A stretch of DNA of 64,000 nucleotides, taken from positions 18,647,153 to 18,711,152 of the forward strand of contig CM045998.1 of assembly GCA_025175895.1 (NCBI GenBank), in the 5' to 3' direction. Made by a program: the position numbers and the translations under genes. The notes under the pieces were generated by a model, which was not told where the DNA came from, ran no database searches, and saw only the letters and a list, made by a program, of their open reading frames with translations. The stretch comes from Wurfbainia villosa (lineage: Eukaryota; Streptophyta; Magnoliopsida; Zingiberales; Zingiberaceae). This document shows, one piece after another, positions 11,986-22,534 of this stretch; positions within the stretch are counted from its first letter, which is position 1; each line of letters starts with the position of its first letter.

Positions 11986-13791
11986 ATGGGTTAGGATGTG
12001 TCAACCTTGATTGAATGGGTAGTTAACTCAACTATAGCAAAGTTGACACTTTAGGTCATTTCCAAGGTTATGAGATACTTTGAAAATAAGGTTGAATTTA
12101 ATCCTAATGGATTTTAGGATGTGTCAATATATTTTGAGAACTATGAAAAAATGATCAAATTGGTACAATTAAGGTTTAGAGGTCTTTGTGTGTCATTTTG
12201 AGTTTTTGACACACTTGAGAGATAAGTAGTAATATAGCAAAATGAACTTAATCCCAACAAATGACAACTAATACTAAAACTTAGATATCTCTATACCTTC
12301 ACATTTTATTTTCCATAACTTGTTTGTCATACGTCATGTCATGACATCATATTTCATTTTTATCATTTTATATGTCATGATAATGCTTAGGTTTAAGTTT
12401 TTATGTCATGTATATTTAGGTTTATATTTAATGTCATGATATCATGATTATTGGCACATGCTTATTTATGCTATCACTTATGTAATAATTATCATTCATG
12501 CATTTAGGATTAATTAAAATTGAATTAAGGACAAATAACATGATTTGAAGTCCCATGTATAAGGGAATCAGATAGAGTTGCCTTAAAAAAATGCATGAGG
12601 CCTTAGATTAGGAAGAACAAAACTCACATCTCACATCAAATTGACATGTGTGTGTTTTCATATACCCTAGACACATGTGAGATGCTAGGAAATGAGTTAA
12701 GTTTAAGGTGCATAGGTCTTGCACCTAGATGAACTCAAACTCATCTTATACCATGGATGAATCATAAGGAAAGCTTATGTACAAGCCATGTGGATTAAGC
12801 CCATAGACCATGGTTCAATATAAGGTTTTAAAATCATTTTAGAAAACCTTAGTACAGTCTATCTTTTGATAGAAGTCACCAGTGAAGAAGTTGATACAAA
12901 ATAGGTCAAAAACATTGAAGTTATCAATGGTTTTGAATTTTGTATTAATCTCACTATTTTATGGGTATTTTATTTTTCAAATATTTTTTACCCATAATGA
13001 TTGACTTAACTATTATACATATGACTTTTCATGATTTTTTTATTTATGTATAATTACTTATGATTTTTTGAATTTCAATTTGTAAACATGATTTCTGTAT
13101 TTACGTAAATCACCGATTAATGGCAGCTTGATCAAGGCGTCGAAGGGAAGTCGACTACCAATGTTGATTTCGGGTAAACAAGGATGTTTGGCCCATATTT
13201 CAGCTATGTTAGGCTACCCTAACTACTCCTAACTCTAGGGTATGCTTTGGAAAGCATTATAAAGAGTGAAAATCCATTGGATATGGATTAGAAGAGTTGT
13301 TTAGGGTGTGTATCAATGTTAAGGTGTATGAAAGTTAAAGTCTGAACTTTTGCCCTTAATTTCGATTGGTTAGTATTCCTATAAGCTTAGGGACTCTCTA
13401 AGGACATTGTTAGTGCAATGGTCAAGGGGGAGCAAGCCTTTAGGGGGAGGTTATCCATCATGAGATGATGAATGTGTTCTTCCTCATGAAGGGGGAGAAT
13501 TTTGAGAATTTGAAGAGTTTGAAGGATTGTCTCTCTTTAGTGATATGAGACTTATCACTAGGAAGAGTGAAGGTATCATAGATGTTTTTGGACTAAGGGG
13601 GAGATTGTAAAATCTCATTGGGATATGAGACATTGATAGCCTTGGGGAGAGCCTTTTTCATATATGTCAAAAAGGGGGAGAATTGATGGAAAATTGATGG
13701 GAGAATGTGAGAATTCTCAATTTGGATAAATTGGGAGGATTGGATTGAGTTAGTGTTCTAATTTAAAGGTGTTTGGTTTTTGTCAAACATC
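11986..13791 (+). other. Non-coding 3' internal region of family A copy 2
   Basis: About 1.8 kb with no coding signal. It is colinear with 1047-2907 and 34227-36055, including ATGTCATGACATCAT-like words near 12320-12440 and repeated purine tracts (TCAAGGGGGAGCAAGCC near 13422, TTTAGGGGGAGG near 13440, ACTAAGGGGGAGATTG near 13594). These look like supernumerary polypurine tracts. The end is the functional-looking tract next to the LTR. Confidence 0.7.
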
Positions 13792-13804
13792 AAAAAGGGG
13801 GAGA
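13792..13804 (+). other. Polypurine tract of family A copy 2
   Basis: AAAAAGGGGGAGA immediately before the 3' LTR. It is the expected plus-strand primer for LTR-retrotransposon replication. The sequence CATCAAAAAGGGGGAGATT is conserved at the same place in copies 1 and 3. Confidence 0.85.
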
Positions 13805-13805
13805 T

Positions 13806-15433
13806 TATTGGTGCAATCGGCATAGGTCATGATTGACTAGACTCGAATTTGACTCGAGTAGTGTTTTGATATTTGACGATGAGTTGACTATTGTTTGACA
13901 ATGGGTTGACTATATGGTTGACATGGGGTTGACAATATGATAGAGAAGTCCAAGTGGGACACTTGACATGGAAAGTTCAAGCATGGGTCTTGGCAATGGT
14001 AAAGCCCAAGTCTTGAGTACTTGGGCATTGAAAGTCCAAGCATGGGTCTTGGCAATGGTAAAGTCCAAGCATGAGTCTTGGCAAGGGAAAGTCCAAGCTT
14101 GAGTCTTGGTAATTGCAAAGTCCAACATGGGTTGACATGGAAAGTCTAAGGGTGCAGTCTTGGCCATGTAAGTCTAAGTGTGTAGTCTTGGCGGTAAAGT
14201 CCAAGTCATGGATACTTGGCAATTGGGAAGTCCAAGGGTTGATATTGGCAGCATAAAGTCCAAGGGTGGAGTCTTAGAAGCATAAGTCCAATGGTTAGCA
14301 GCGTAAAATCCCAGCGTGTGTCTTGGCAGCGTAAGCCCAATGTGCCTTGATGGTGTAGACCAGCATAGTATGACAATAGTCGATGGAAGCATCTGAAGGT
14401 TAGCGTATGGATGAACAAGTCATGGATGACTTGGAGGGATCCAATAAGCGTGAGGCTGATGAAGGTGGCTAGAAGGCTTAGGTCTAGGATAAGGGTGATC
14501 TAGCAAGTATGAGAGCATCATACTTGGAGTTAAACCTCATGTTGAGGTTTAGCAGTCGACTGGGGTTATGGACCAGTTGACTGGTCAAGTGTTTGGACAC
14601 TTGGCAGTCAAGTCGACACTAAGCAATCGACTGGGATTATGACCAGTCGACTGCTAAGAGTTGACTGGGGTTCGACTGCGGCAAGAGGCCTTGGCAGTTT
14701 ACTGCCAACATTTGGGCAGTCGATTGCCATGGAGGGGAAGACTGCTGCTAGTTTTGGTCATGAAGGTAGAACGCTTGGTAGCCAACTGAGCAATCGGCTA
14801 TGGGCATGAGCAATCGACTGTCAGTGTATCTATTGGTTGGAATGCCGACGTGGATTAAGTCGTTGTGAGATAACGACACTGTTGGCAGTCAACTGCCAGG
14901 CGCAGAATCAGCCCGATGAAAGGATAAAAGGAGCAACTCCTGAAGAATTTTGGCCATGGTTTCTTGGAAGGTTGTTGAGGTGATTTGAAGGCGAAGTGCA
15001 GGCGTATTTTAGGGTCCTTTAAGCTCATCTAAGCAACCAACAAGCAAAACATTCAAAGCCCTAGTTTGTAAAGTGCTCTTTACATTTCGGTTGTATTTCT
15101 TTATATTTGCTTGTATATTTTTTTTATTTTTGTAAACACTTGTACGAGATTTCTCCACCTCCGGTGTGTCACCGAGAAGAAAATTTATTAGTGGTGTGTA
15201 CATCACTAGAGGTCATTGAGCTTGCCTCATGGAGTAGGAACCCTAAGGTTCTGAACCACGTATATCTTGTGTATTGTGTGCTTGTGTATTTCATTTATGT
15301 TTTATTATTATTCCCACTGCACATATTAATGAATATTGTAGACAAGCATGCAAGAGTGATCGAGTTCCGTCAAGCAACGAAAATGCGTCATTCACCGCCC
15401 TCCCCTTCTTTAGTGCTCACCGAAGTTCCAACA
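13806..15433 (+). repeat. 3' LTR of family A copy 2
   Basis: 1628 bp, starting TATTGGTGCAATCGGC (TG changed to TA) and ending GTTCCAACA, followed by the target duplication GTCCA at 15434-15438. It carries the same AAGTCCAAG array (13945-14240), GTCGACTG palindromes (14555-14830), a TATA-like GGATAAAAGGAGC at about 14923, and the block GGAGTAGGAACCCTAAGG near 15233. Confidence 0.85.
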
Positions 15434-15438
15434 GTCCA

Positions 15439-17290
15439 AAGCTAAATAGTAGAGTATTCATCATCTCTTTCAAAATATGATTCTTTCGCTCAGCGACACT
15501 ATTTTGTTGAGGAGTATAGGGAGTTATTGTTTCATGTCTAATCCCATGTTCAACACACAACTCTGCGAACAGTGATATATTTTCATAGCTTTGGTTACAT
15601 CGAACCACTTTAATCTTTCTATTAAGTTGATTTCCAACCTCATTCTCATAGAGAATAAATTTCTCTATAGCTTCATCCTTACTTTTGAAAAGAAACACAA
15701 AACAAATATTTTGTGTTATCATCAACAAAAGTGATGAAATACTTATTCTCTCCACATATTGGTGTTCCTTTGAGGTCACACACGTCAATGTAGGTTAGGC
15801 TAAGTGGCTCATTACTTCTTTCAACATATTGAAAGGATGACCTTATCATTTTTGCTTCAACACAAGTCTCACACTTGTGTTTCTTGTCAAGTTGGAATGT
15901 TGGTATGCTTTATATGTTAATTAGTCTGTGCAACATATTGTAGTTAATATGTCCTAGTCTACTCTACCATAAACGTGAAGACTCAAGCATATATGAGGAA
16001 GAGCTTTCATTTTTATTAGCTTTGGGTTGAATCTCCATTACACTGAGTTTAAATAGTCTGTCAGTTACATAGTCTTTCCCTACAAACATTCCACTTTTGG
16101 ATAGTATAACCTTATCCGACTGTAAAATAATGTGAAATTCGTGCTTGCTTAAAAGTGATCGAGATATCAAATTCTTATGAATCTCTGGAACATACAACAC
16201 ATTGTTCAAAGTGAGCTCCTTACCCGAGATCATCTTCAGCACTACTTTTCCTTGGCCCATGACGTCTGAGGTTGCTGAGTTTTCCATTTACATCTTTTTC
16301 CCTTTAACTTCTTTGAAGTTGTGGAGCAGCTTCTTGTTGTAGCACACATGCCTAGTGGATCGGTATCCAACCACAATTACCGGGGGTTTAAACCTATCAA
16401 GTTCAACTCGGAGATCACCACACAAAGGGTGTCTACTTCTGGACCCTTGTTCAGGTTGGTCTCCTGCTTCTTCTTCGACTTTCTGCACTCCGAAGACTTA
16501 TGACCGACTCGATCAAAGTTGAAGCACTTCCTAGATAATTTCATCTTGTTGACGCCTCCTTTGGGTCTCATATTGAAAGATTTGGGTTTCTTCATTTTCG
16601 ATATTTGATCATGCTCAATCACGTTGACTTTCACAGTAGTCTGAGAGAACATCTTCCCCTTAGAACTCTTGTTGTCTTCCTCAATTTGAAACCGAACAAC
16701 AAGTTCTTCCACATTCATCTCCTTTCACTTATGCTTCAGGTAGTTCTTGAAGTCTTTCCAGCCGGGAGGTAGCTTCTATATGATAGCTTCCGTCTAGAAA
16801 GTTTCACTTAGAATTATACCTTCCAAGTGAATCTTGTGCAGAATCACCTGAAGCTCCTGAACTTGGCTGATCATCGTCTTGGAGTCAACTATCTTATAGT
16901 TCAAGAATCGACCCACGATGAACTTTTTGGCTCTCACATCATTTGACTTGTACTTCTTATCCCAGGATTACCATAACTCATTAGTTATTCTCTTCGTGTT
17001 ATACATATCGTATATCAAGTCGGCAAGACAGCTGAAGATGTAGTTTCTACAAAGAAACTCGGAGTAGTTCCATGCCACCATAATATTGAAGGTTTGGATA
17101 TCACTTGTACCCTCTGGTACCTTAGGAGGATCCTCGATCAAAAACCAAGTCAGATTCAGCATGGTCAGGTAGAATAACATCCTCTGCTTTCACCACTTGA
17201 AGTTCAATTCAATGAACTTCTTTGGTTTTTCTCTATGATTATTGAAACATTTTCAATTGGAGCGGAAGGAGCCGTCGCACATTGAATTTA
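15439..17290 (-). pseudogene. Copia element 1: gag, protease region, integrase N-terminal part (degenerate)
   Basis: Read on the minus strand from about 17290. The gag start (APSAPIENVSIIIEK, then MLFYLTMLNLTWFLIEDPPK near 17180) is typical of Tork-type Copia. An in-frame TGA near 17190 replaces a Trp. A damaged zinc knuckle, CFNFDRVGHKSSEC, is at about 16560-16520, its second Cys replaced by Phe. The protease region near 16360 has lost the D-T/S-G triad (reads GYRSTRHVC). The pre-integrase block, LYVPEIHKNLISRSLLSKH, is near 16200. The integrase end, EHGIRHETITPYTPQQNSVAERKNH, with the catalytic Glu, is near 15560-15480. The block stops at the insertion point of the nested element. Confidence 0.8.
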
Positions 17291-18337
17291 TTGCACCTTA
17301 AACTCTTGCATCGTGATTATCTCAATATAATTGAATCTATTTTAAAATTGTTATTATAAAGTTTTTGTCATAAATATTGTTGTTTATGATTTTTTTTCCT
17401 CTTAACACTCCAGTATATCATTGCAAAAGCCTACGGACCAAATCCAATTGAAGTGTGGTATATCTTCTATTTATTTTCATTGTAGCTTTTTAATTAACAC
17501 AGTAGACTTAACGCACTAGCCATTTTGGCCTTTATTAATTTGTATTCTCTTCTCTCTAGAAGAAGAGGTACTTAAGGCTCTGATTAAAGAGAAGCTTTTC
17601 CGTTTTGATAATCCCTTTTAGCTCGGTTATGAGGTAAATAAAGATCCTTCTTCCTGCCTGTCAATTCCTCTTCTTCTTACGGAAGAACTTGGAGAGTGGC
17701 AGATTAAGGGAGCTGGAGGAAAATGTCCGGAGAACAAATATAGTGATATAGTGCAACATGAAAGAGAGGGAGGGGAGGAATGTAATTGTTACATATTATC
17801 TTACAATGCAAGCAACATAAACAAATACAAAAATAAAGATAAACAAGAAAAAAACAATGTAAACAACCATTTACACATGTATTTTTTACTTGCTCATTGT
17901 TTGGTTATTTTAGAATGTTTTTTAAAAGTCTAAAACACAAGAACACTTTCTCTTCAAAATCTCAAAAAAATTAACATCAAAATTTTCTATGAAATCTTCT
18001 TTTATACACCTTAAGTTATGATTGCTTTCCACTCAAAAGTCGACTACTTATCACCAATTGTCGATTGTTTTACTATAGATTTGATCGTCCAATTCAAATT
18101 TGATCACATTAGTCAATTTCTCATTTCCATTAATCGACTGATATCTAAACAGTCGAGTCTCACAGTATTGAGATCATACTGTAATAATAGCGAAGAAAAT
18201 TGAGGATGAGAACGAAAATTCGAAGAAGAACAAGAAAAGAACAAAAAAAAATAATGTGGATTGGCGATGTATCTACTCCACTCAATGACTATGAAATCTT
18301 CACTACACAAAAAATCATATATAAATATATATATATA
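17291..18337. other. AT-rich stretch with possible exon remnants; no clear gene
   Basis: No long ORF. Two short blocks look like plant exons bordered by splice signals. The first, about 17413-17452, follows CTCCAG and can read YIIAKAYGPNPIE. The second, about 17561-17632, follows CTCTCTAG and precedes GTAAATAAAG; it reads EEVLKALIKEKLFRFDNPF before an in-frame TAG. I do not recognise the protein. The rest, including 17750-18250, is low-complexity AT-rich DNA with a few GTCGAC words. Confidence 0.3.
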
Positions 18338-18501
18338 GAGAAATATTATGCTACACAACTCGTCCGTGAATACTCGTGAGCATCTTCATTATCCACCGTC
18401 CAATCGGGTGCACATTATATATAGTCCAATCCTTGAACCATAGGAGTTCGGACGGTAGATATCTAATAGAGATGCTCATGGATGAGTTGTGTAACATAAT
18501 A

Positions 18502-18504
<3 letters not shown>
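18338..18504. mobile_element. MITE copy 1 (terminal inverted repeats, about 165 bp)
   Basis: Starts GAGAAATATTATGCTACACA and ends with the near reverse complement (GAGTTGTGTAACATAATACT), giving inverted repeats of roughly 30 bp around a short centre. There is no coding capacity. It lies in an (AT)n microsatellite. Three related copies follow in the next 600 bp. The superfamily is not assigned. Confidence 0.7.

Positions 18505-18592
<88 letters not shown>
18505..18592. repeat. (AT)n then (AG)n microsatellite
   Basis: An uninterrupted TA/AT dinucleotide run to about 18562 changes into an AG/GA run to about 18592. The run separates two MITE copies. Confidence 0.95.
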
Positions 18593-18599
<7 letters not shown>

Positions 18600-18750
18600 A
18601 TGCTACACAACTCTCCTTAAGCACTCGTGAGCACCTTCATTATCCACCATCTGATCCCCTAGAGTTCAAGGATTGGGCTATAATGTGCATCCAATTTGAC
18701 GGTGAATAATGAATGTACTCACGGATGAATTGTATAGCATAACATTTCTC
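18590..18750. mobile_element. MITE copy 2
   Basis: Same ends as copy 1: GAGAAATATTATGCTACACA at the left and GAATTGTATAGCATAACATT at the right. The centre carries the shared words ATTATCCACCATC and GTTCAAGGATTGGGCTATA. It is non-coding. Confidence 0.7.
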
Positions 18751-18755
18751 TCTTT

Positions 18756-18763
18756 CTCTCTCT

Positions 18764-18795
<32 letters not shown>

Positions 18796-18796
18796 T
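18756..18796. repeat. (TC)n/(AC)n microsatellite
   Basis: CTCTCTCT followed by a CA dinucleotide run of about 26 bases between MITE copies 2 and 3. Confidence 0.9.
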
Positions 18797-18932
18797 ACAC
18801 AACTCATCCGTTAGCACCTCCATTATCCACCGTTCGATCTTCTAGGATTCAAGGATTAAACTATAGTGTGCACTCGATTAGACGATGGATATTGGAGGCG
18901 CTCATAGGTGAGTTGTGTAGAATAACATTTCT
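18794..18932. mobile_element. MITE copy 3
   Basis: ACTACACAACTCATCCGTTA at the left and GTGAGTTGTGTAGAATAACA at the right form inverted repeats. The centre shares ATTATCCACCGTTCGATC and ATTCAAGGATTAAACTATAG with the other copies. The outermost bases on the left are replaced by the CA repeat. Confidence 0.65.
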
Positions 18933-18945
18933 CTCTATATATAGA

Positions 18946-19029
18946 GAGAAATATTATATTACACAACTCATCCGTCAGCATCTTTGAGCACCTCCAATAT
19001 TCACCGTCTAATCGGGTGGGCACTATAGC
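18946..19029. mobile_element. MITE copy 4, left half only
   Basis: GAGAAATATTATATTACACA to GGGTGGGCACTATAG matches the left half of copies 1-3. It then changes abruptly at about 19030 into retrotransposon gag DNA (minus strand). A matching right half is found at about 42803-42857, beyond the far end of the large minus-strand element. Confidence 0.6.
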
Positions 19030-19318
19030 CTCAGTCTTGAATTTTTGGCGTTGCTCTTGGGTCCACTTTTTCAATTTTAGGACATCTCCCTTCTTATCCC
19101 TAGGGGGTTCGAAACCTTCCATGATGATGAATCAATTCTCTATGTCCATCATCGAGAATGTCTCTATTCTCGCCCTCCATGCCGAAAAGTCTTCTTGGTC
19201 GTATGGTGGAGGAATGTCGATGGCGTACCCCAATCTGTCCTTAGGTAGCTCCATCTCCTCTAGCGCTTTGCTCCTTCGGTTGTGAAGCCGGTGAAGAGCG
19301 ACCCGCTCTGATACCACT
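19030..19318 (-). pseudogene. gag N-terminus and primer-binding site of a truncated family A element
   Basis: On the minus strand, just downstream of the LTR at 19319-20736, comes the primer-binding site TGGTATCAGAGC (plus 19304-19315). Next is a gag start with MELPKDRLGYAIDIPPPYDQ, then FSAWRARIETF and GFEPPRDKKGDVLKLKKWTQ. It breaks off at about 19030 against a half MITE. About 90 codons are present. Its position next to an LTR that already serves as a 3' LTR means the LTR is shared by two internal regions, as in a recombined tandem element. Confidence 0.75.
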
Positions 19319-20736
19319 TGTAAAGGACCAAATGTCGCGCTAGAGGGGGGGGTGAATAACGTTTCTTGTTCGTTTGATGGAAATCGATCATGCTTGTCTA
19401 CAATTAGGTTAGTACGCAGCAGAAATAGAAAGTACAATACGAATACAAGCACAAACACAAGAATACAATCAACACAAGAGGCACACGATGTAACGTGGTT
19501 CGGAACCCTAGTTCCTACTCCATGGGGTGAGCTCAATATCGAGCTCTAGTGATGCACACCACCACTAATCAAACACTCCTTCTCGATGACACACCGGAGG
19601 TGGAGAAACCTCATACAAATGTATTACAACAGTAATGAAAAGATGCAAGCAAATACAAAGTAAATACAACAAACTATGTAAAGAACACTTTACAAATGTG
19701 AGCTTTGATTGCTTGGACTGCACTTGAAGACCCTGACTTGCACCAATAAATTGCCTCAAATCGCTTTAAGAATCACTGACAAAAATCTCCCCTTCGAGCT
19801 CCTTTTAAAGCTACAACTCAGGCTAATTTTTGCCTAACAGTCGACTGCCCATACTTAGCAGTTGACTGCTCATGTAGCCATTGTCCCACAACGACTCGAT
19901 CCATGCTAGAAAAACTCCAACGGATAACCCATCAGTCGACTGCCAAACCCTAGCAGTCGACTGATGCACAGGCAGTCGACGACTCAATTGACTATCAGAC
20001 CTTCTATGTTAGTGTCCACTTAAAGCAGTCGACTATTATACCCTAGCAATCGACTGATGGACCACAAAATAGCAGTCGAGCATCAGTTGACTCCTGCCAG
20101 TCGACTGATCATAACCCCAGTCGACTGCTCAGTGTTGATTAGGTTGTCAAGTGTCAAAACACTTGACTAGTCGACTGATACACATCAAACATGAGGTTTT
20201 AACCCAAATATGATGCCCTCATACTTGCTAGACCACCCTTAGCCTAGACCTAGGCCTTCTAGCCACCTCCATCAACCTCATGTCTATCGGATCCCTCCAA
20301 GTCATCCATAACTTGTTCATCCATACGTTAGCCTTCAGGTGCTTCCATTGACTATTGTCATGCTAACAGTGTCTACACTGCCAAGGTACATTTGGGCTTA
20401 CACTGCCAAGACACAGGCTTGGACTTTACACCGCCAAACATTGGACTTATGCTGCCAAGACTACCACTTGGACTTTACGCCTCTAATATCACACCCTTGG
20501 ACTTTCCATGCCAAGTACCCAAGACTTGGACTTTACCATTGCCAAGACTCATGCTTGAACTTTCCATGCTAAGTACCCAAGACTTAAACTTTCCATGCCA
20601 AGTGTCCCATTTGGACTTCTCCATCATATGGTCAACCCTATGTCAACCATATAGTCAACCCATTGTCAAACATCAAAATACTACTTGAGTCAAACTCGAG
20701 TCTGGTCAATCGTGACCTGGGTCGATTGCACCAACA
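19319..20736 (-). repeat. 3' LTR of the large pol-less element (minus strand)
   Basis: On the plus strand it reads TGTAAAGGACCAAATG ... GATTGCACCAACA. On the minus strand it starts TGTTGGTGCAATCGACCCAG and ends TCCTTTACA. It contains the CAAGTACCCAAGACTTGGAC array (20390-20620) and many AGTCGACTG words (19840-20180). A purine tract lies at its right side and a PBS at its left side, so it is used by two internal regions. Confidence 0.8.
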
Positions 20737-21363
20737 ATCTTTCCCTTTTTGATGTTTGACAAAACCAAACACCTTTCAGTTAGACCACAAACTCAAGTAA
20801 TCAAATCTCATACTTCTTCCCCTTTTTGACATACATCAAAAAGGCTCTCCCCAAGGGTGTCAATGTCTCATATCCTAATGAGATCTTACATGATACCAAT
20901 CTCCCCCTTGGTCCAAAAACATCTAGGATGCCTTCACTCTTTCTAATGATAAGTCTCATATCACTAAATGAGAGGTAATCCTCACTTCTCTAAATTCTCT
21001 CCCTTATGAGGAAAAACACATCCATCATCCCATGATGGATAACCTCCCCCTAAATACTTGCTCCCCCTTGACCATTGCACCAACAATGTCCTTAGAGGGT
21101 CCCTAAGCCTATAGGAACACTAAGTTATCAAAACTAAAGGCTAAAGTTCAAAATTGAACTTTCACACATCTTAAAATTTGATTTTCACCCTAAACAACTC
21201 TCCAAATCCATTTTCAATGAATTTTCACCCTTCCAATGCTTTCCAAAGCATGTCCTAGGGTTAGGAGCAGTTAAAGTACATAAGGAGAGATGAAAATGGG
21301 ATAAACAATCCTTGTTTATCGAAATCAGCTCAGTAGTCAACTTGATCAACAAGCAGTCGACTG
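20737..21363 (-). other. 3' non-coding internal region of the large pol-less element
   Basis: It begins with the complement of a polypurine tract (TCTTTCCCTTTTTGATGTTT, with some C-to-T changes) and is the reverse of the regions before the other family 3' LTRs. The repeated purine tracts appear as CTCCCCCTTGG-like words near 20903 and 21063. No gene. It is interrupted at 21364-21368 (CTAGC) by the Sirevirus and continues at 29621. Confidence 0.7.
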
Positions 21364-21368
21364 CTAGC

Positions 21369-22480
21369 TATTGGTGCAACAATGCCCCAAGCATTTATAT
21401 GTTTTTATGTTTGGATAATTATCTAAGATAGGCAATAACTTGTGATCTAATTGTTAACATGTTTAAGTGACAGGAAAATCCAAGTATGAAGACTTGGTAA
21501 AGACAAAGTTCAAGTGTGATCTTGGCAAAGGAAGTCCAAAGGCAAGTCTTAACAGCGTAAGTCCAAGCATATAGTCTTAGCGACGTAAAGTCCAAGCATG
21601 CTTTGGCAAAGGGAAACCCAAGACATGACAAAACCGAAGGAAGCTCTTGAAAGCAGGCACAAAGGATGAACAAGTCACGAACTCAGAGAGATCCTGGAGG
21701 CGCAAGGCTTAAGGAAGAGCTAGAAGGTTGAGTCTAGGTCTAGGGAGTCAATTCAAGTATGAATTATTTATACTTGACGAGTATCAATCGACTGTTAGGG
21801 TGTTCGACTAAGTCAGGTTGAAAAGCTGACGAACAGTTGACTGCCTGGTCATGCCAGTCGACTGCCAATACTAGCAGTCGACTGATCAGGTCGACGACGG
21901 GCATAGAATGGAGTCTCACTCGACTCCGTGCGGTGATCACTCGACTGATGAAGGGATCAGTCGACTGATCAGGTAGCCGTTGGAAAAGGCGACTGCGTAT
22001 CTCTGCGAATTTGCTTCGTCATAAGCCATTGGCTTCAGCGGCAGTCACCTGATGTTGTACATCAATCGACTGATCGTGGACCAATGGGAAAAATAGCCCT
22101 CTCTCTATAAAAAGAGGGCTTGTGGTGGCTGAAGGGGTTAATGCTTACTTTGTGATCATCCTTTCAAGCCTCCACGAATCTTTCAAGCTTTCTAGTGTTT
22201 TAATTCCCCTCCTCCTCTCAAAACTTCATATTCATCCTTTGTAAGAAGAGGAGGGTTGTTGTAAAAAGAAAGCTTCATAGTGAGATTGCTTAGGGTTGAT
22301 CCACCTTAAGGATCGCCGTGGAGTAGGAGCGTTATTTCCGAACCACGTAAAGGATTTATGTTAGCATTGTGTTTTCATTTCCTTTATTATTGTTGTTTTT
22401 GTTTGTGCTTCCGCTAATCTTTTTGTAGAAACAAAAATAAGCTATTTACCCCCCCTCTAGCATTCCAACGATCTCCTACA
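21369..22480 (+). repeat. 5' LTR of the Sirevirus
   Basis: 1112 bp, starts TATTGGTGCAACAATGCC (first dinucleotide TG changed to TA) and ends ATCTCCTACA. It has an AAGTCCAAG/CTTGG array (21478-21610), CAGTCGACTG-type palindromes (21785-22070), and a TATA box TATAAAAAG at 22106, so transcription would start near 22135. The end is marked by CCCCCCTCTAGCATTCC. It shares several blocks with family A LTRs, such as GAACAAGTCA, CTAGAAGGTTGAGTCTAGG and GTGGAGTAGGAGC. Confidence 0.9.
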
Positions 22481-22482
22481 AA

Positions 22483-22495
22483 TGGTATCAGTGCC
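22483..22495 (+). other. Primer-binding site of the Sirevirus
   Basis: TGGTATCAGTGCC, two bases after the LTR, matches the initiator methionine tRNA 3' end apart from one change (A to T). Confidence 0.85.
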
Positions 22496-22534
22496 CGGAT
22501 TGCATTGGAAGATCTAACAATCAACCGGAGCAAG

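Larger units (their letters stand above)
7592..15433 (+). mobile_element. Gag-only LTR retrotransposon, family A copy 2, complete, with 5-bp TSD
   Basis: The element starts TGTTGGTGCAATCG at 7592 and ends TTCCAACA at 15433. It is flanked by the exact 5-bp target duplication GTCCA. The order is 5' LTR (with a tandem duplication), PBS, gag, about 1.8 kb of non-coding DNA, polypurine tract and 3' LTR. No pol domain is present on either strand. Total length is 7842 bp, of which 1069 bp is the duplication, so the inserted element was about 6.8 kb. It disrupts the integrase region of a minus-strand Copia, so it is the younger of the two. Confidence 0.9.
4438..17290 (-). mobile_element. Ty1/Copia retrotransposon 1, minus strand, split by a nested element
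   Basis: Read on the minus strand from right to left, the pieces are gag (about 17290-16290), protease and pre-integrase region, integrase core (to 15439), then after the nested family A element at 7592-15433 the rest of integrase, reverse transcriptase and RNase H, and finally a 3' LTR. The order gag-PR-IN-RT-RH is that of Ty1/Copia. The two halves join at the 5-bp duplication GTCCA (7587-7591 and 15434-15438). No matching 5' LTR or primer-binding site is visible right of 17290, so the 5' end is truncated. All frames are broken by stops and frameshifts. Confidence 0.85.
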
